From Ramlibacter tataouinensis (GTDB taxonomy: Bacteria > Pseudomonadota > Gammaproteobacteria > Burkholderiales > Burkholderiaceae_C): a stretch of 64,000 nt of DNA. The notes under the pieces were generated by a model. It worked only from the letters and a program-made list of their open reading frames with translations. It was not told the origin of the DNA and did no database searches. Below, piece by piece: positions 8,377 through 16,261 of this stretch. How positions within the stretch are numbered: the first letter of the stretch is position 1; every line of letters starts with the position of its first letter. The DNA is taken from NCBI RefSeq assembly GCF_001580455.1, contig NZ_CP010951.1:1426001-1490000 (forward strand). Reading direction: 5' to 3'. The position numbers and the translations under genes are program-made.

Positions 8377-9447
8377 ATGCGCCTGACCGTTCCGACCGCC
8401 TTTTCCGCCCTGGCCGCCCTGTGTCGCCCACTGGGCCTCATGAGTGTTTTGGCTGTAACCGCCTGTAGCAGCACCCCACCCGCCAGCACCACCGTAGCCC
8501 AGGCCGCCCCGGCGCCCGCACCGGTCGCCTCTCCCATGCCAGCCATCAAGGTGGGCATCGCCCTGGGCGGCGGCGCAGCCAAGGGCTTCGCGCACATCGG
8601 CGTCATCAAGATGCTGGAGGCCAACGGCTTCGCCCCTGCCGTGGTGGCAGGCACCAGCGCTGGCAGCGTGGTCGGCGCCCTGTATGCCAGCGGCATGAAC
8701 GCGTTCGAGCTGCAGGAAAAGGCCATCGCGCTCGATGAAGCCAAGATCCGCGACCTGCAGCTGTCCTCCGCCGGGCTGTTGCTGGGGCAAAAACTCGAAG
8801 ACTACGTGAACGAGCAGGTGCGCCGCCAACCGCTGGAGCGGCTTGCCAAACCGTTTGTGGCCGTCGCGACGCGGCTGGAGGACGGCGATCGCACGGTGTT
8901 CGCGCTGGGCAACACCGGCCAGGCCGTGCGGGCCTCCAGCAGCGTGCCAGGCGTGTTCCAGCCCGTGGCCATCGGCAAATACCATTTCGTCGATGGCGGC
9001 GTCGTCAGCCCCGTGCCGGTCGATGCGGCGCGCCAGCTGGGCGCGGACGTTGTGGTCGCGGTGGACATCTCGAGCAAGGCGCGCGGCCAGACGCCCGCCG
9101 GCATGCTGGGGACGCTCGGCCAGTCGATTGCCATCATGGGACAGAAGCTCGGCCAGGCCGAACTGGCTCGAGCCGATGTCATCGTGCGCCCGCAGGTACT
9201 CGACATTGGCGGGGCCGACTTCACGCAGCGTGCCAACGCCATTCTGGAAGGCGAAAAAGCCGCCCTGGCTGCGATGCCTCAGATCCGCGAGCGCATCGCG
9301 CAGCTGCAGGCGTCGCGCGAACAGGCCACCCGCCTCGCGCAGCAAAAGGCGGCCGAAGCGCAGCGCCAAGCCTGCCTGGAGCAGCGCTCGCGCCTGCAGA
9401 AGCTGGCCGGTCTGGCGGGCCTGGACGGCGCCTGTCCCGCGCAATAG
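8377..9447 (+). CDS. Patatin-like phospholipase lipoprotein (RssA-like)
   Basis: A 356-residue predicted lipoprotein: signal sequence with lipobox LAVTAC (C30), a Pro/Ala-rich linker, then a patatin domain. Visible catalytic elements are the oxyanion loop GGGAAKG (64-70), the nucleophile elbow GTSAG (S94) and the dyad aspartate in VDGG (D206). The C-terminal about 80 residues are Gln/Ala/Arg-rich and helical, probably a coiled coil. It likely hydrolyses acyl esters of membrane lipids from the periplasmic side. ATG 8377 was chosen because it begins the signal peptide; an in-frame TTG at 8353 is an alternative. Confidence 0.88.
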   Translation: MRLTVPTAFSALAALCRPLGLMSVLAVTACSSTPPASTTVAQAAPAPAPVASPMPAIKVGIALGGGAAKGFAHIGVIKMLEANGFAPAVVAGTSAGSVVGALYASGMNAFELQEKAIALDEAKIRDLQLSSAGLLLGQKLEDYVNEQVRRQPLERLAKPFVAVATRLEDGDRTVFALGNTGQAVRASSSVPGVFQPVAIGKYHFVDGGVVSPVPVDAARQLGADVVVAVDISSKARGQTPAGMLGTLGQSIAIMGQKLGQAELARADVIVRPQVLDIGGADFTQRANAILEGEKAALAAMPQIRERIAQLQASREQATRLAQQKAAEAQRQACLEQRSRLQKLAGLAGLDGACPAQ

Positions 9448-9479
9448 ACAACTCTGGCTACCGCTCGCCTCGCGCCGCC

Positions 9480-10454
9480 ATGTGGACCGGGACTGCCTTC
9501 GCCCTCGCCGCCGGCCTCATGTGGGGCCTGGTCTTCGTCGCACCGCTTCTGCTGCCGGAGTATCCACCGGTATTGCTGTCGTTCGGACGCTATCTCGCGT
9601 TCGGACTCATTGCACTTCCGCTTGCGGCAGCCGATCGGCGCGGGCTTGCGGCGCTGTCGCGGGCGGACTGGATCGAGGCGCTGAAACTGTCGCTCATCGG
9701 CAATCTGCTGTATTACCTCTGCCTCGCCGGCGCGATCCAGCGCGCCGGCGGTCCGCTGCCCACCATGATCATCGGCACGCTGCCGGTGGTCATCGCGCTG
9801 GTCTCGAACCGGCGTGATGCCGCGCGCGACGGTCGGCTGCCCTGGTTGAGACTCGCGCCCACCCTGGGTTTGATAGCGGCTGGCATCGGTCTCGTGAACA
9901 TAGGGGAACTGCACGCCTTGCGCGCCTTGGGTGACGTGGATCTGGGCCGGTATTCCAGCGGGGCACTTCTGGCGATCGGGGCCGTCGCCTGCTGGACCTG
10001 GTACCCGCTGCGCAATGCCGACTGGCTGCGCGCCCACGCTGACCGCTCGCCGCGCACCTGGGCCACTGCCCAGGGCCTAGCCACCTTGCCCATCGCCGCG
10101 GGCGGCTACGCAGCCTGGCTCGCTTGGCAGACTGCCAGTGATACCGGCTTCGCGCTGCCCTTCGGACCGACGCCCTGGCGCTTTCTCGGGCTGATGGCTG
10201 CGCTCGGGCTGTTCGCGTCCTGGTTGGGCACGCTTTGCTGGAACGAGGCAAGCCAGCGGCTTCCAACAACGCTCGTGGGGCAACTGATCGTCTTCGAGAC
10301 CCTCGCGGCGCTCGCCTACGCGTTCGTCCTTCGAGGTTCGTCCCCCCCAGCGACCACCATTGCCGGAATCGCGCTGCTGGTGGCCGGCGTCGTCTGGGCA
10401 CTTCGGATCCGTCCGGAGCCTCCGCTGGCCGCCGCCGAAGGACCGCCTCACTGA
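9480..10454 (+). CDS. EamA/DMT-family transporter
   Basis: A 324-residue integral membrane protein with about ten hydrophobic segments arranged as two EamA repeats. The first begins FALAAGLMWGLVFVAPLLL and contains LLYYLCLAGAIQRAGG; the second starts at ALLAIGAVACWTWYPL and ends in FETLAALAYAFVLRG. It probably exports or exchanges a small metabolite; substrates in this superfamily cannot be read from sequence. It starts 32 bases after the patatin gene and may share its transcript. The stop lies about 90 bases before a strong hairpin. Confidence 0.88.
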   Translation: MWTGTAFALAAGLMWGLVFVAPLLLPEYPPVLLSFGRYLAFGLIALPLAAADRRGLAALSRADWIEALKLSLIGNLLYYLCLAGAIQRAGGPLPTMIIGTLPVVIALVSNRRDAARDGRLPWLRLAPTLGLIAAGIGLVNIGELHALRALGDVDLGRYSSGALLAIGAVACWTWYPLRNADWLRAHADRSPRTWATAQGLATLPIAAGGYAAWLAWQTASDTGFALPFGPTPWRFLGLMAALGLFASWLGTLCWNEASQRLPTTLVGQLIVFETLAALAYAFVLRGSSPPATTIAGIALLVAGVVWALRIRPEPPLAAAEGPPH

Positions 10455-10546
10455 AGGGGGACAGTTCGGTCCCAGCCGAGGGGCGACGAGATCACGCGAA
10501 CCCGAACCTCCTACGCAAGGAGATCATGGGCCCGCTTGCCAGGCTT

Positions 10547-10570
10547 GCCGAGGGTGCAGTCACCCTCGGC
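10547..10570. terminator. Hairpin between convergent EamA and CsbD genes
   Basis: A perfect 10-bp inverted repeat, GCCGAGGGTG / CACCCTCGGC, with loop CAGT sits between two converging genes. There is no U tract, so it may act as a rho-aided stop or mRNA-end stabiliser. A 42-codon frame with a good AAGGAG site (10526-10654) overlaps it and is not called as a gene. Confidence 0.5.
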
Positions 10571-10661
10571 GGCCCGGATTCGGCGTCACGCCCGACCTGC
10601 GCACAGATTGTGCCGGCGGTTGTTAAGCCCGGCCGACGAGCGCCGGCCGAATGACACCTGT

Positions 10662-10880
10662 CTACTTTTCGAGTTTGTAGTCGGGGTTGCGCCGCTCCCA
10701 ATCCTTGACCTGCCGGTCGGCCTCGTCCTTGGCCAAGCCGTGGCGTTGCTGAATGCGTCCCAACAGCTGGTCACGCTTGCCCGCAATCACATCCAGGTCA
10801 TCGTCGGTGAGCTTGCCCCACTGTTCCTTGACCTTTCCCTTGACCTGCTTCCAGGCACCTTCCACTCGATCTTCGTTCAT
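10662..10880 (-). CDS. CsbD-family stress protein
   Basis: A 72-residue, highly charged cytosolic protein: MNEDRVEGAWKQVKGKVKEQ, then WGKLTDDDLDVIAGKRDQLLG and a basic, glutamine-rich end. The start and the G-K-x-K-E-x-W-G-K-L-T-x-D-D pattern are diagnostic for CsbD (PF05532). Members are small helical proteins induced by general stress, phosphate limitation or desiccation; the biochemical role is unknown. Full family length. Confidence 0.93.
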   Translation of the reverse strand: MNEDRVEGAWKQVKGKVKEQWGKLTDDDLDVIAGKRDQLLGRIQQRHGLAKDEADRQVKDWERRNPDYKLEK

Positions 10881-11225
10881 AAGAAAACTCCTTCTATGGC
10901 CGCGTCAGTCGCGAACCTGTTTTCAAGTTAACGGCTTGCCAGGTGCGCCGCGGTAGGAGCAGCGTCGCATGCATGGTCGGTGTGCGCCTACCGATGGCGC
11001 CTATTGCGTCTTCGATGTCCCCTTCGATAACGCCGACTGTGCGTTGGCCCTGTCAGCCGGCTTCTGAATCTCGCGCGAGTCGATTTCCGCGGCAACCTCG
11101 GCGGGATGTACTACGTAGCGCAAGGGCCGACGGGCAGAGGATGTGGCCATGCGAATTGCCCAACTCGCCCCCATGTTCGGAAGCGTGCCTCCCAGCGGCC
11201 GCGGAGGCACGGCCGGCGCGAAAGC
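10881..11225. other. Intergenic region (345 bases) with a possible small gene
   Basis: This divergent region between csbD-like and DUF3182 genes should contain both promoters. One possible small leftward frame (11001-11150) is listed separately. Otherwise I see no clear repeat or operator. Confidence 0.4.
11001..11150 (-). CDS. Possible 49-residue hypothetical protein
   Basis: A short frame beginning MATSSARRPLRYVVHPAEVA and ending in a polar tail (GTSKTQ). Composition looks protein-like (an aliphatic VVHPAEVAAEID stretch, then a charged DSREIQKPADRAN helix), but no ribosome-binding site is evident and I do not recognise a family. It sits between a stress gene and the DUF3182 gene. Treat as a candidate only. 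Confidence 0.25.
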   Translation of the reverse strand: MATSSARRPLRYVVHPAEVAAEIDSREIQKPADRANAQSALSKGTSKTQ

Positions 11226-12344
11226 ATGAACGGCATCGAGCAATCCAGGCGCCTCCCTCCCGTCGTGTATGCGCATGTGTCCGATGTGGCAACAACAGCG
11301 GAGCACGAGCGCAGTTCTCTGCTGGGCTTCGCAGCGCGACTGGCGGCATTGCTCCGATCCGAAGATGGCGGCCTGCACGGGGGCGGCGGGCAAGGATACT
11401 TCGTCCCCATCAGCACGCTGACGACCGCCGAGGCCGCGCAACTCGGCATCACCTGCGTCGACGACTTGTTCGGTGGCGTCGTGCCTCATTCATTCGTCGC
11501 CTCCAAGGCGATCAGCCATCCGCTCGTGGGCTCCGGCGCTGCCGCGGTGATCGGCTGGAACGACGCCTTCGCCCCGGCGATCGAGGACATCGTCCTTCCC
11601 GGCTTTACCGTTTTCGCCGTGGACGACGCGCGCATCGCGGCCGAGCGCTTGCTTGCGCGCGGACCCCTGCGCGTGAAGAAAACACGAGCCAATGCGGGGC
11701 GCGGTCAGTTCGTGGCATCGGACCTGGCATCGCTCGAAACGGTGCTGCGCGCACTCGACCCGGACGAGACCGCCCAGCACGGGCTCGTGCTCGAGGAAAA
11801 CTTGTGTGAAATGAGCACCTTCAGCGTCGGGCAGGTCAGGGTACCCCGGCTCATGGCCAGCTATGTCGGCACCCAGCGGCAGACCCGAAACAACCGCGGC
11901 GCGACGGTGTACGGCGGCTCCGATCTCATGCTCGTGCGGGGCGGATTCGACGAGCTGCTTGAGGTGGTTGCCAGTCCGGAGATCCGCCAGGCCATAGCAC
12001 AGGCGATGCGATTTCACGTGGCCGCACAGGCGTGCTTTCCCGGCCTGTACATGTCACGCGCCAACTACGACATCCTGATGGGACGAGATGCACAGGGCGC
12101 GCAGCGCTCCGCCGTGCTGGAACAATCCTGGCGCGTGGGAGGCGCCACCGGTGCCGAGATCGCGGCGCTCGAGGTTTTTCTCGCGGATCCGGCGAAGCGC
12201 CGGGTGCGTGCGTCCTGCTTCGAGATCTTTGGCGCAAGCCCGCTGCCGCCGCCGCATGCCGTGGTGTATTTCCGGGGCATCGATCCCGACGCCGGCGCGC
12301 TGACCAAGTACACGGTGCTTCGACCCGATGACAACCCGCGCTGA
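11226..12344 (+). CDS. DUF3182 family protein (ATP-grasp-like appearance)
   Basis: A 372-residue cytosolic protein I assign to DUF3182 (PF11379), common in Burkholderiales. Segments resemble an ATP-grasp carboxylate ligase layout: LRVKKTRANAGRGQFVAS in a nucleotide-loop-like position, GLVLEENLCEMSTFSVGQV, and MSRANYDILMGRDAQG near the C-terminus. Function is unknown. ATG 11226 gives the expected length; upstream in-frame codons would add 40 residues of unlikely composition. The stop overlaps the start of the next gene by 17 bases, so the two are probably translationally coupled. Confidence 0.8.
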   Translation: MNGIEQSRRLPPVVYAHVSDVATTAEHERSSLLGFAARLAALLRSEDGGLHGGGGQGYFVPISTLTTAEAAQLGITCVDDLFGGVVPHSFVASKAISHPLVGSGAAAVIGWNDAFAPAIEDIVLPGFTVFAVDDARIAAERLLARGPLRVKKTRANAGRGQFVASDLASLETVLRALDPDETAQHGLVLEENLCEMSTFSVGQVRVPRLMASYVGTQRQTRNNRGATVYGGSDLMLVRGGFDELLEVVASPEIRQAIAQAMRFHVAAQACFPGLYMSRANYDILMGRDAQGAQRSAVLEQSWRVGGATGAEIAALEVFLADPAKRRVRASCFEIFGASPLPPPHAVVYFRGIDPDAGALTKYTVLRPDDNPR

Positions 12345-13128
12345 CCTGGTCGCGATCCCGGTGGACGGCAAGCACCTCGCCGGCACCCTGGTGCAGCCGG
12401 ACGCCATGGTGCCGGGCGTTGTGCTCGTGCACGGCTGGGACGGCAGCCAGGAGGAGTACGTCGAGCGAGCCCACGGGATCGCCAGCATGGGCTGCATCTG
12501 CCTGACCTTCGATCTGCGGGGGCACGCGGCCCACCGGGCCGATCGCGACAAGGTCTCGCGCGAGGAGAACCTGCGCGATCTCCTGGCCGCGTACGATCTG
12601 CTGGCCACCCAGCCCGGAGTCGACCCGAATGCGATTGCAGTGGTGGGCAGCAGCTATGGCGGCTACCTGGCGGCCCTGTTGACGTCCATGCGCGACATCC
12701 GCTGGCTCGCGTTGCGCGTGCCCGCGCTCTATGAGGATGCCGACTGGCAGGTTCCGAAAAGTCAGCTGGAGCGCGACCGCCTGAACGCGCTGCGACGGAC
12801 CAGGCTGCATCCCACGGAGAACCGGGCATTGGCAGCGTGTTCGGAGTTCCAGGGGGATGTGCTCATCGTCGAGTCCGAGGACGATTGGGTCGTGCCGCAC
12901 CAGACCATCCAGAACTACGTGGAGGCTTTCTCCATGGCGCAATCGGTCACGTACCGCGTCATTGCCACTGCCGACCACGGCCTGAGCGAAAAGGATTGGC
13001 AGCTGACGTACACGTCTTTGCTGACCAACTGGATGAAGGAAATGCTGATGTTGAACGCGAGCGCGGGCAGGGCCGGGCCCGAGGCAAGTTCGCCAAGCGC
13101 CACTGAAAGCGCCGTGCCCGAAGACTGA
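12328..13128 (+). CDS. Alpha/beta hydrolase coupled to DUF3182
   Basis: A 266-residue cytosolic hydrolase with oxyanion-region HGWDGS (residues 35-40), FDLRGH, nucleophile elbow GSSYGG (S109), acid in IVESEDDWVVP and His in ATADHGLS. The pattern is of the dienelactone-hydrolase/peptidase-S9-like group. Substrate unknown. Its start lies inside the last codons of the DUF3182 gene, implying a joint function, perhaps an ester or amide ligase/hydrolase pair. That pairing is inference from gene order only. The C-terminal tail of about 20 residues is Ser/Ala/Pro-rich and probably disordered. Confidence 0.85.
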   Translation: MTTRADLVAIPVDGKHLAGTLVQPDAMVPGVVLVHGWDGSQEEYVERAHGIASMGCICLTFDLRGHAAHRADRDKVSREENLRDLLAAYDLLATQPGVDPNAIAVVGSSYGGYLAALLTSMRDIRWLALRVPALYEDADWQVPKSQLERDRLNALRRTRLHPTENRALAACSEFQGDVLIVESEDDWVVPHQTIQNYVEAFSMAQSVTYRVIATADHGLSEKDWQLTYTSLLTNWMKEMLMLNASAGRAGPEASSPSATESAVPED

Positions 13129-13150
13129 ACCGCGCTCGTCCGATGCCGCC

Positions 13151-13225
13151 TCAGATGACGTTGAACAGCATCAGCAACACCACGACCACCAGCGGGACAC
13201 CCAGAAGCCAGAGGATGACAGGCAT
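13151..13225 (-). CDS. 24-residue single-pass membrane microprotein
   Basis: A tiny frame encoding MPVILWLLGVPLVVVVLLML then FNVI. It is almost entirely one transmembrane helix. The start is preceded by GGAAGGAGA, a near-perfect ribosome-binding site at ideal spacing, in an otherwise empty gap between two rightward genes. This strongly suggests a real translated microprotein, a type easily missed by gene finders. Similar very short hydrophobic proteins occur in related bacteria as uncharacterised membrane proteins. Function unknown; it might modulate a larger membrane protein. Confidence 0.65.
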   Translation of the reverse strand: MPVILWLLGVPLVVVVLLMLFNVI

Positions 13226-13513
13226 TTGGAATCTCCTTCCATTGAGATGTACGCAGCTTAGGTTGCGGGCCAGGTGACGGATGAACGCCGCCGCCCCCAT
13301 TGCCGGTAGGCACGGGCCGCTGTGTCATGCAAGCCTGAGTGCCAGGGAGCAGCGGCGAGATGGCAGGTCTTGTGTCAGTCCTCATCGCCGGTCAGCCGGG
13401 CAAGCCATGTCCTACACCGTCGCGGCTCGAGGGATGGCGCCATCGGCGCGATACAGCGTGATATGTGTTGGGGGGAAGCTCGCTTCATCGTCACTTGTCT
13501 TTGGGAGATGCAA

Positions 13514-14632
13514 ATGAACTCACCCGCCACCCCTCCGTCCCGCCCGACGCCGGCCGACCCGGACCTGGCCGAGCAAGCCCGCCCCGGCCACGGCGTTCCG
13601 TCGCAGGATCCCAGTCCCGCGGCACAGGTTCCACTGCAACCCGAAGAGGCTGAGCGCGAGTCGAAGTCGGCACTGATGGGTGGCGGCGTGTTGGCCGGCG
13701 CTGCCACCGGCGCTGCCACCGGCGCCGCGGTGGCCGGTCCGGTCGGTGTGGTCGTGGGCGGCGCTGCGGGTGCCGTCGCGGGCGCACTGGGCGCCGCTGC
13801 GGCCGGCAGCATGATGAACCCGAATGACTCCGTGGTGCGCCTGCACATCGAGGATAGCGGTGGCCCCGGCCGACCCGTGGTGTTGATCCATGGATGGCCG
13901 CTGTCCGCCCAGGCCTGGGAGCCGCAGGTTTCCGTGTTGCGCGCCGCCGGCTACCGCGTGGTGGCCTATGACCGACGAGGCTTTGGTAGGTCGGACAAGC
14001 CGGAGTCCGGATACGACTACGAGGCGCTGGCCGACGATCTGCAGCGCGTCATGGAGCAATGCGGGCTACAGGACGCGACCCTGGTGGGCTTCTCGATGGG
14101 CGGCGGCGAAGTCGCACGCTACATCGCACGCCACGGCCAAACGCGCCTGCACAGCGTGGTGTTTGCCGCGGCCATACCGCCCTACCTGATGAAGACGGGC
14201 GACAACCCCGAAGGCCCGCTCGGCCCCGAGAAGGCGCAACAGATGGCGCAATCGCTCGAGCAGGACCGCAGTGCCTTCTTCAACCAGTTCACCCGGGACT
14301 TCTTCTCGGCCAACGGCGCACTGCAGGTCACGGAGCCGCTGCGCGGCGAGGCGGTCGCGCTGTGCCACCAGTCTGCACAGCATGCGGCGCTGGCCTGCAT
14401 GGAATCGTTCGCCACCACCGACTTCCGCGAAGACCTGAAGATGATCAAGGTGCCCACGCTGGTGATTCACGGCGACTCGGATGCGATCGTGCCGGTCGAG
14501 GGCTCGGGCCTGCGCACGCACTCTGCCGTCCCGCACAGCCAACTGGTGCTGGTCAACGGTGCGCCGCACGGCTTGAACGTGTCGCACGCACAGGCATTCA
14601 ACGAGGCCTTGCTGTCGTTCCTGCGGGCGTAA
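13514..14632 (+). CDS. Alpha/beta hydrolase with N-terminal glycine-zipper membrane segment
   Basis: A 372-residue fusion. Residues 1-50 are Pro/Glu-rich and probably disordered. Residues 53-100 form a Gly/Ala-rich hydrophobic stretch with repeated GxxxG/AxxxG spacing (AGAATGAATGAAVAGPVG), a glycine zipper like those in pore-forming or outer-membrane-associated proteins. Residues 105-372 are a non-haem-haloperoxidase-like hydrolase: HGWPLSAQAW, FGRSD, elbow GFSMGG (S194), acid in HGDSDAIVP, and His in NGAPHGLN. The hydrolase half alone is family length, so the N-terminal extension is the unusual part. ATG 13514 is placed best relative to a GGGAG site; ATG 13508 is too close to it. Confidence 0.85.
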   Translation: MNSPATPPSRPTPADPDLAEQARPGHGVPSQDPSPAAQVPLQPEEAERESKSALMGGGVLAGAATGAATGAAVAGPVGVVVGGAAGAVAGALGAAAAGSMMNPNDSVVRLHIEDSGGPGRPVVLIHGWPLSAQAWEPQVSVLRAAGYRVVAYDRRGFGRSDKPESGYDYEALADDLQRVMEQCGLQDATLVGFSMGGGEVARYIARHGQTRLHSVVFAAAIPPYLMKTGDNPEGPLGPEKAQQMAQSLEQDRSAFFNQFTRDFFSANGALQVTEPLRGEAVALCHQSAQHAALACMESFATTDFREDLKMIKVPTLVIHGDSDAIVPVEGSGLRTHSAVPHSQLVLVNGAPHGLNVSHAQAFNEALLSFLRA

Positions 14633-14645
14633 AGCGCTTCGGGAT

Positions 14646-15320
14646 TCAGCGCTGGCCGGGCTGGCCGACTTCACTCGCGTGCCGGGACATCGCCAGCTCG
14701 TAGCGCGCGAAGCTCGCTTCAGGCCACGCTGACTGGAGACTCGCCTGCATTTCCGTCAGGGCCTCGGACTCCCAGGCGCAAGCGACCAGGATGGCGTCGA
14801 CCGTGCGATCCGCCAGGCCGCGGATCCTTTGCTCGGCGGTGACGTCCAGCGTGAGCTTCTGCGTGTGCAACAGGTGCACGCCGGCCACACCGGGCTGATC
14901 GCACCAGCGCCCCGCCGCCTCGCGCCAGCGCTGGAGGTCGGCGTCGCCCTCGGCCCGCCCCTCCTTGCTGCGGATCGTGAGCGCGTGGCGGGCCACCCCG
15001 GCGCCGTGGCTCTCCACCACCGTGCTCATGCAGCGCACCATGTTGCGATGATGCGGCATCAGCTGGGTCGACCATGGCGTAGGCGCGTTCAGGCGCGCAA
15101 GGTACTCGGGGGACTCCAGCGCCCCCAGGTCCGCGACCTCATACATCACGAAGAAGCCCTCCCCGCCATCGGCGCTGGCCCAGCGGGTGGCGCGCAGGAA
15201 TCCCGGAAGCGCCAGGCGCTCCGGGAAGTGCTCCTGCGAATGCCACTGCTGGAACTCGCTGCGCATCGCCGGTGCCATGTCCCACCACATGGCGAGTGCC
15301 GCGCGGCCGAGAAGTGCCAT
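14646..15320 (-). CDS. Conserved hypothetical protein, dimeric alpha/beta-barrel-like
   Basis: A 224-residue protein. The N-terminal half has MWWDMAPAMRSEFQQWHSQEH-type spacing (about residues 11-31), then FPERLALPGFLRATRW and FFVMYEVADLGALESPEYL, which resembles EthD/Dabb-type ferredoxin-like domains that pack as beta-barrels. The second half repeats a similar layout (GVAGVHLLHTQKL, AILVACAWESEALTEM), suggesting two fused domains. No catalytic motif can be named. It converges with the preceding hydrolase gene with a 13-base gap. Confidence 0.6.
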   Translation of the reverse strand: MALLGRAALAMWWDMAPAMRSEFQQWHSQEHFPERLALPGFLRATRWASADGGEGFFVMYEVADLGALESPEYLARLNAPTPWSTQLMPHHRNMVRCMSTVVESHGAGVARHALTIRSKEGRAEGDADLQRWREAAGRWCDQPGVAGVHLLHTQKLTLDVTAEQRIRGLADRTVDAILVACAWESEALTEMQASLQSAWPEASFARYELAMSRHASEVGQPGQR

Positions 15321-15457
15321 TACACGTTCCTCCGGGCGGGCAGCAAAAGCGGCCTCAAGATCAATGCCTCCATGGTCACAGCCGCTGAATCATGGGTGAC
15401 GCACCGGCCGATCGTTCCATGCCGGAAAGCCTTTTCGCATGACGAATGCCACGCGTC

Positions 15458-16042
15458 CTAAACATCGGCAACGGGACGGCCGTAGGTGACCGCTGCGCGT
15501 ACTTCCGGGGGGACCTGCTCGGCCAATATCCGGTCCGGACTCAAGCCGAGCGCGTCGTTGACGCTGGAAAAGGCCTGCCGGAATGCCACGAACACCGTGG
15601 CCTCGAAAATTTCTCTTTCACTGAGGCCGGCCTGGCGCAAGGCATCGACGTCCGCCGGTGTCGTGGCGTTCGGGTTCGCGACCATCTTGCGCGCCCAGGC
15701 GGCCAGGGCGCGATCGCGCTCGGTCAGCTCTTCGGCCGCCTTGTTCGCGATCACTGCGGCGGCGGCCGTCGCGCCGGCCTCGCGTGCCAGTGTCTTGCCC
15801 AAAGCCAGCGAGCAGTACGAGTCGCCGAGTTCAGAAGCTCCCGCACACACCAGGACCGCCAGTTCGCGCTTGCTCAGCGAAGACTTGCTCGTGAGCTGGC
15901 TGCGCAGGGCCGTGAAGCCGTCGAAGACCTCGGGGCGCCAAGCCCAGGCCCGCATCAGGTTCATGACGAAGCCTTGCGAGTCCGTGCTGGACTTGTACAA
16001 CTTCCCGGTCTCCGCGGAGTCTTCGGGTGCGGCGATGAACAT
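15458..16042 (-). CDS. Carboxymuconolactone-decarboxylase/AhpD-like protein lacking the CxxC pair
   Basis: A 194-residue all-helical protein. The core ALRSQLTSKSSLSKRELAVLVCAG followed by GDSYCSLALGKTLARE aligns with the CMD/AhpD family. In peroxidase-active members the motif is CxYC followed by His. Here the first Cys is Asp (D-S-Y-C) and the His is Leu, so disulfide-based peroxidase chemistry is not expected. The FEATVFVAFRQAFSSVNDALG tail is typical of 'peroxidase-related' CMD proteins. ATG 16042 has a GGGG-rich site and gives the normal length; the frame remains open further upstream. Confidence 0.8.
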   Translation of the reverse strand: MFIAAPEDSAETGKLYKSSTDSQGFVMNLMRAWAWRPEVFDGFTALRSQLTSKSSLSKRELAVLVCAGASELGDSYCSLALGKTLAREAGATAAAAVIANKAAEELTERDRALAAWARKMVANPNATTPADVDALRQAGLSEREIFEATVFVAFRQAFSSVNDALGLSPDRILAEQVPPEVRAAVTYGRPVADV

Positions 16043-16186
16043 GGAGCCCCTTTCAGTGCAGTGATGCGGGCGAGACTTGCGCCCCTGCTGCTGAGCCGAG
16101 TCTGCCAGCGAGCGCGCGTGCGGGCAAGCCGCAGCACTCACGCTTCGTCCACGTTGCACCTGAGGCGACCGCCTGAAGGTCTTGCT

Positions 16187-16207
16187 CCTTCCCCCTCCGG
16201 GGGAAGG
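16187..16207. repeat. GC-rich hairpin (CCTTCCCCC/GGGGGAAGG)
   Basis: A perfect 9-bp stem with a TCC loop lies in the 219-base gap between the CMD and msrA genes, both leftward. The flanking GGCTGGGATGGGGGC-type sequence is common as an intergenic repeat in related genomes, from general knowledge. It may stabilise or terminate the msrA transcript, which ends 54 bases upstream of it. Confidence 0.45.
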
Positions 16208-16261
16208 CTGGGATGGGGGCGCTCGGGCGTTGAATTGAGGCCGCAGCGCCGCCGGCCGGCA

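Noticed and set aside
10526..10654. A 42-codon frame starting MGPLARLAEGAVTLGG with a good AAGGAG site
   Set aside because: It contains the hairpin between convergent genes and ends in a low-information basic tail. Possible, but a structured transcript end explains the sequence better.
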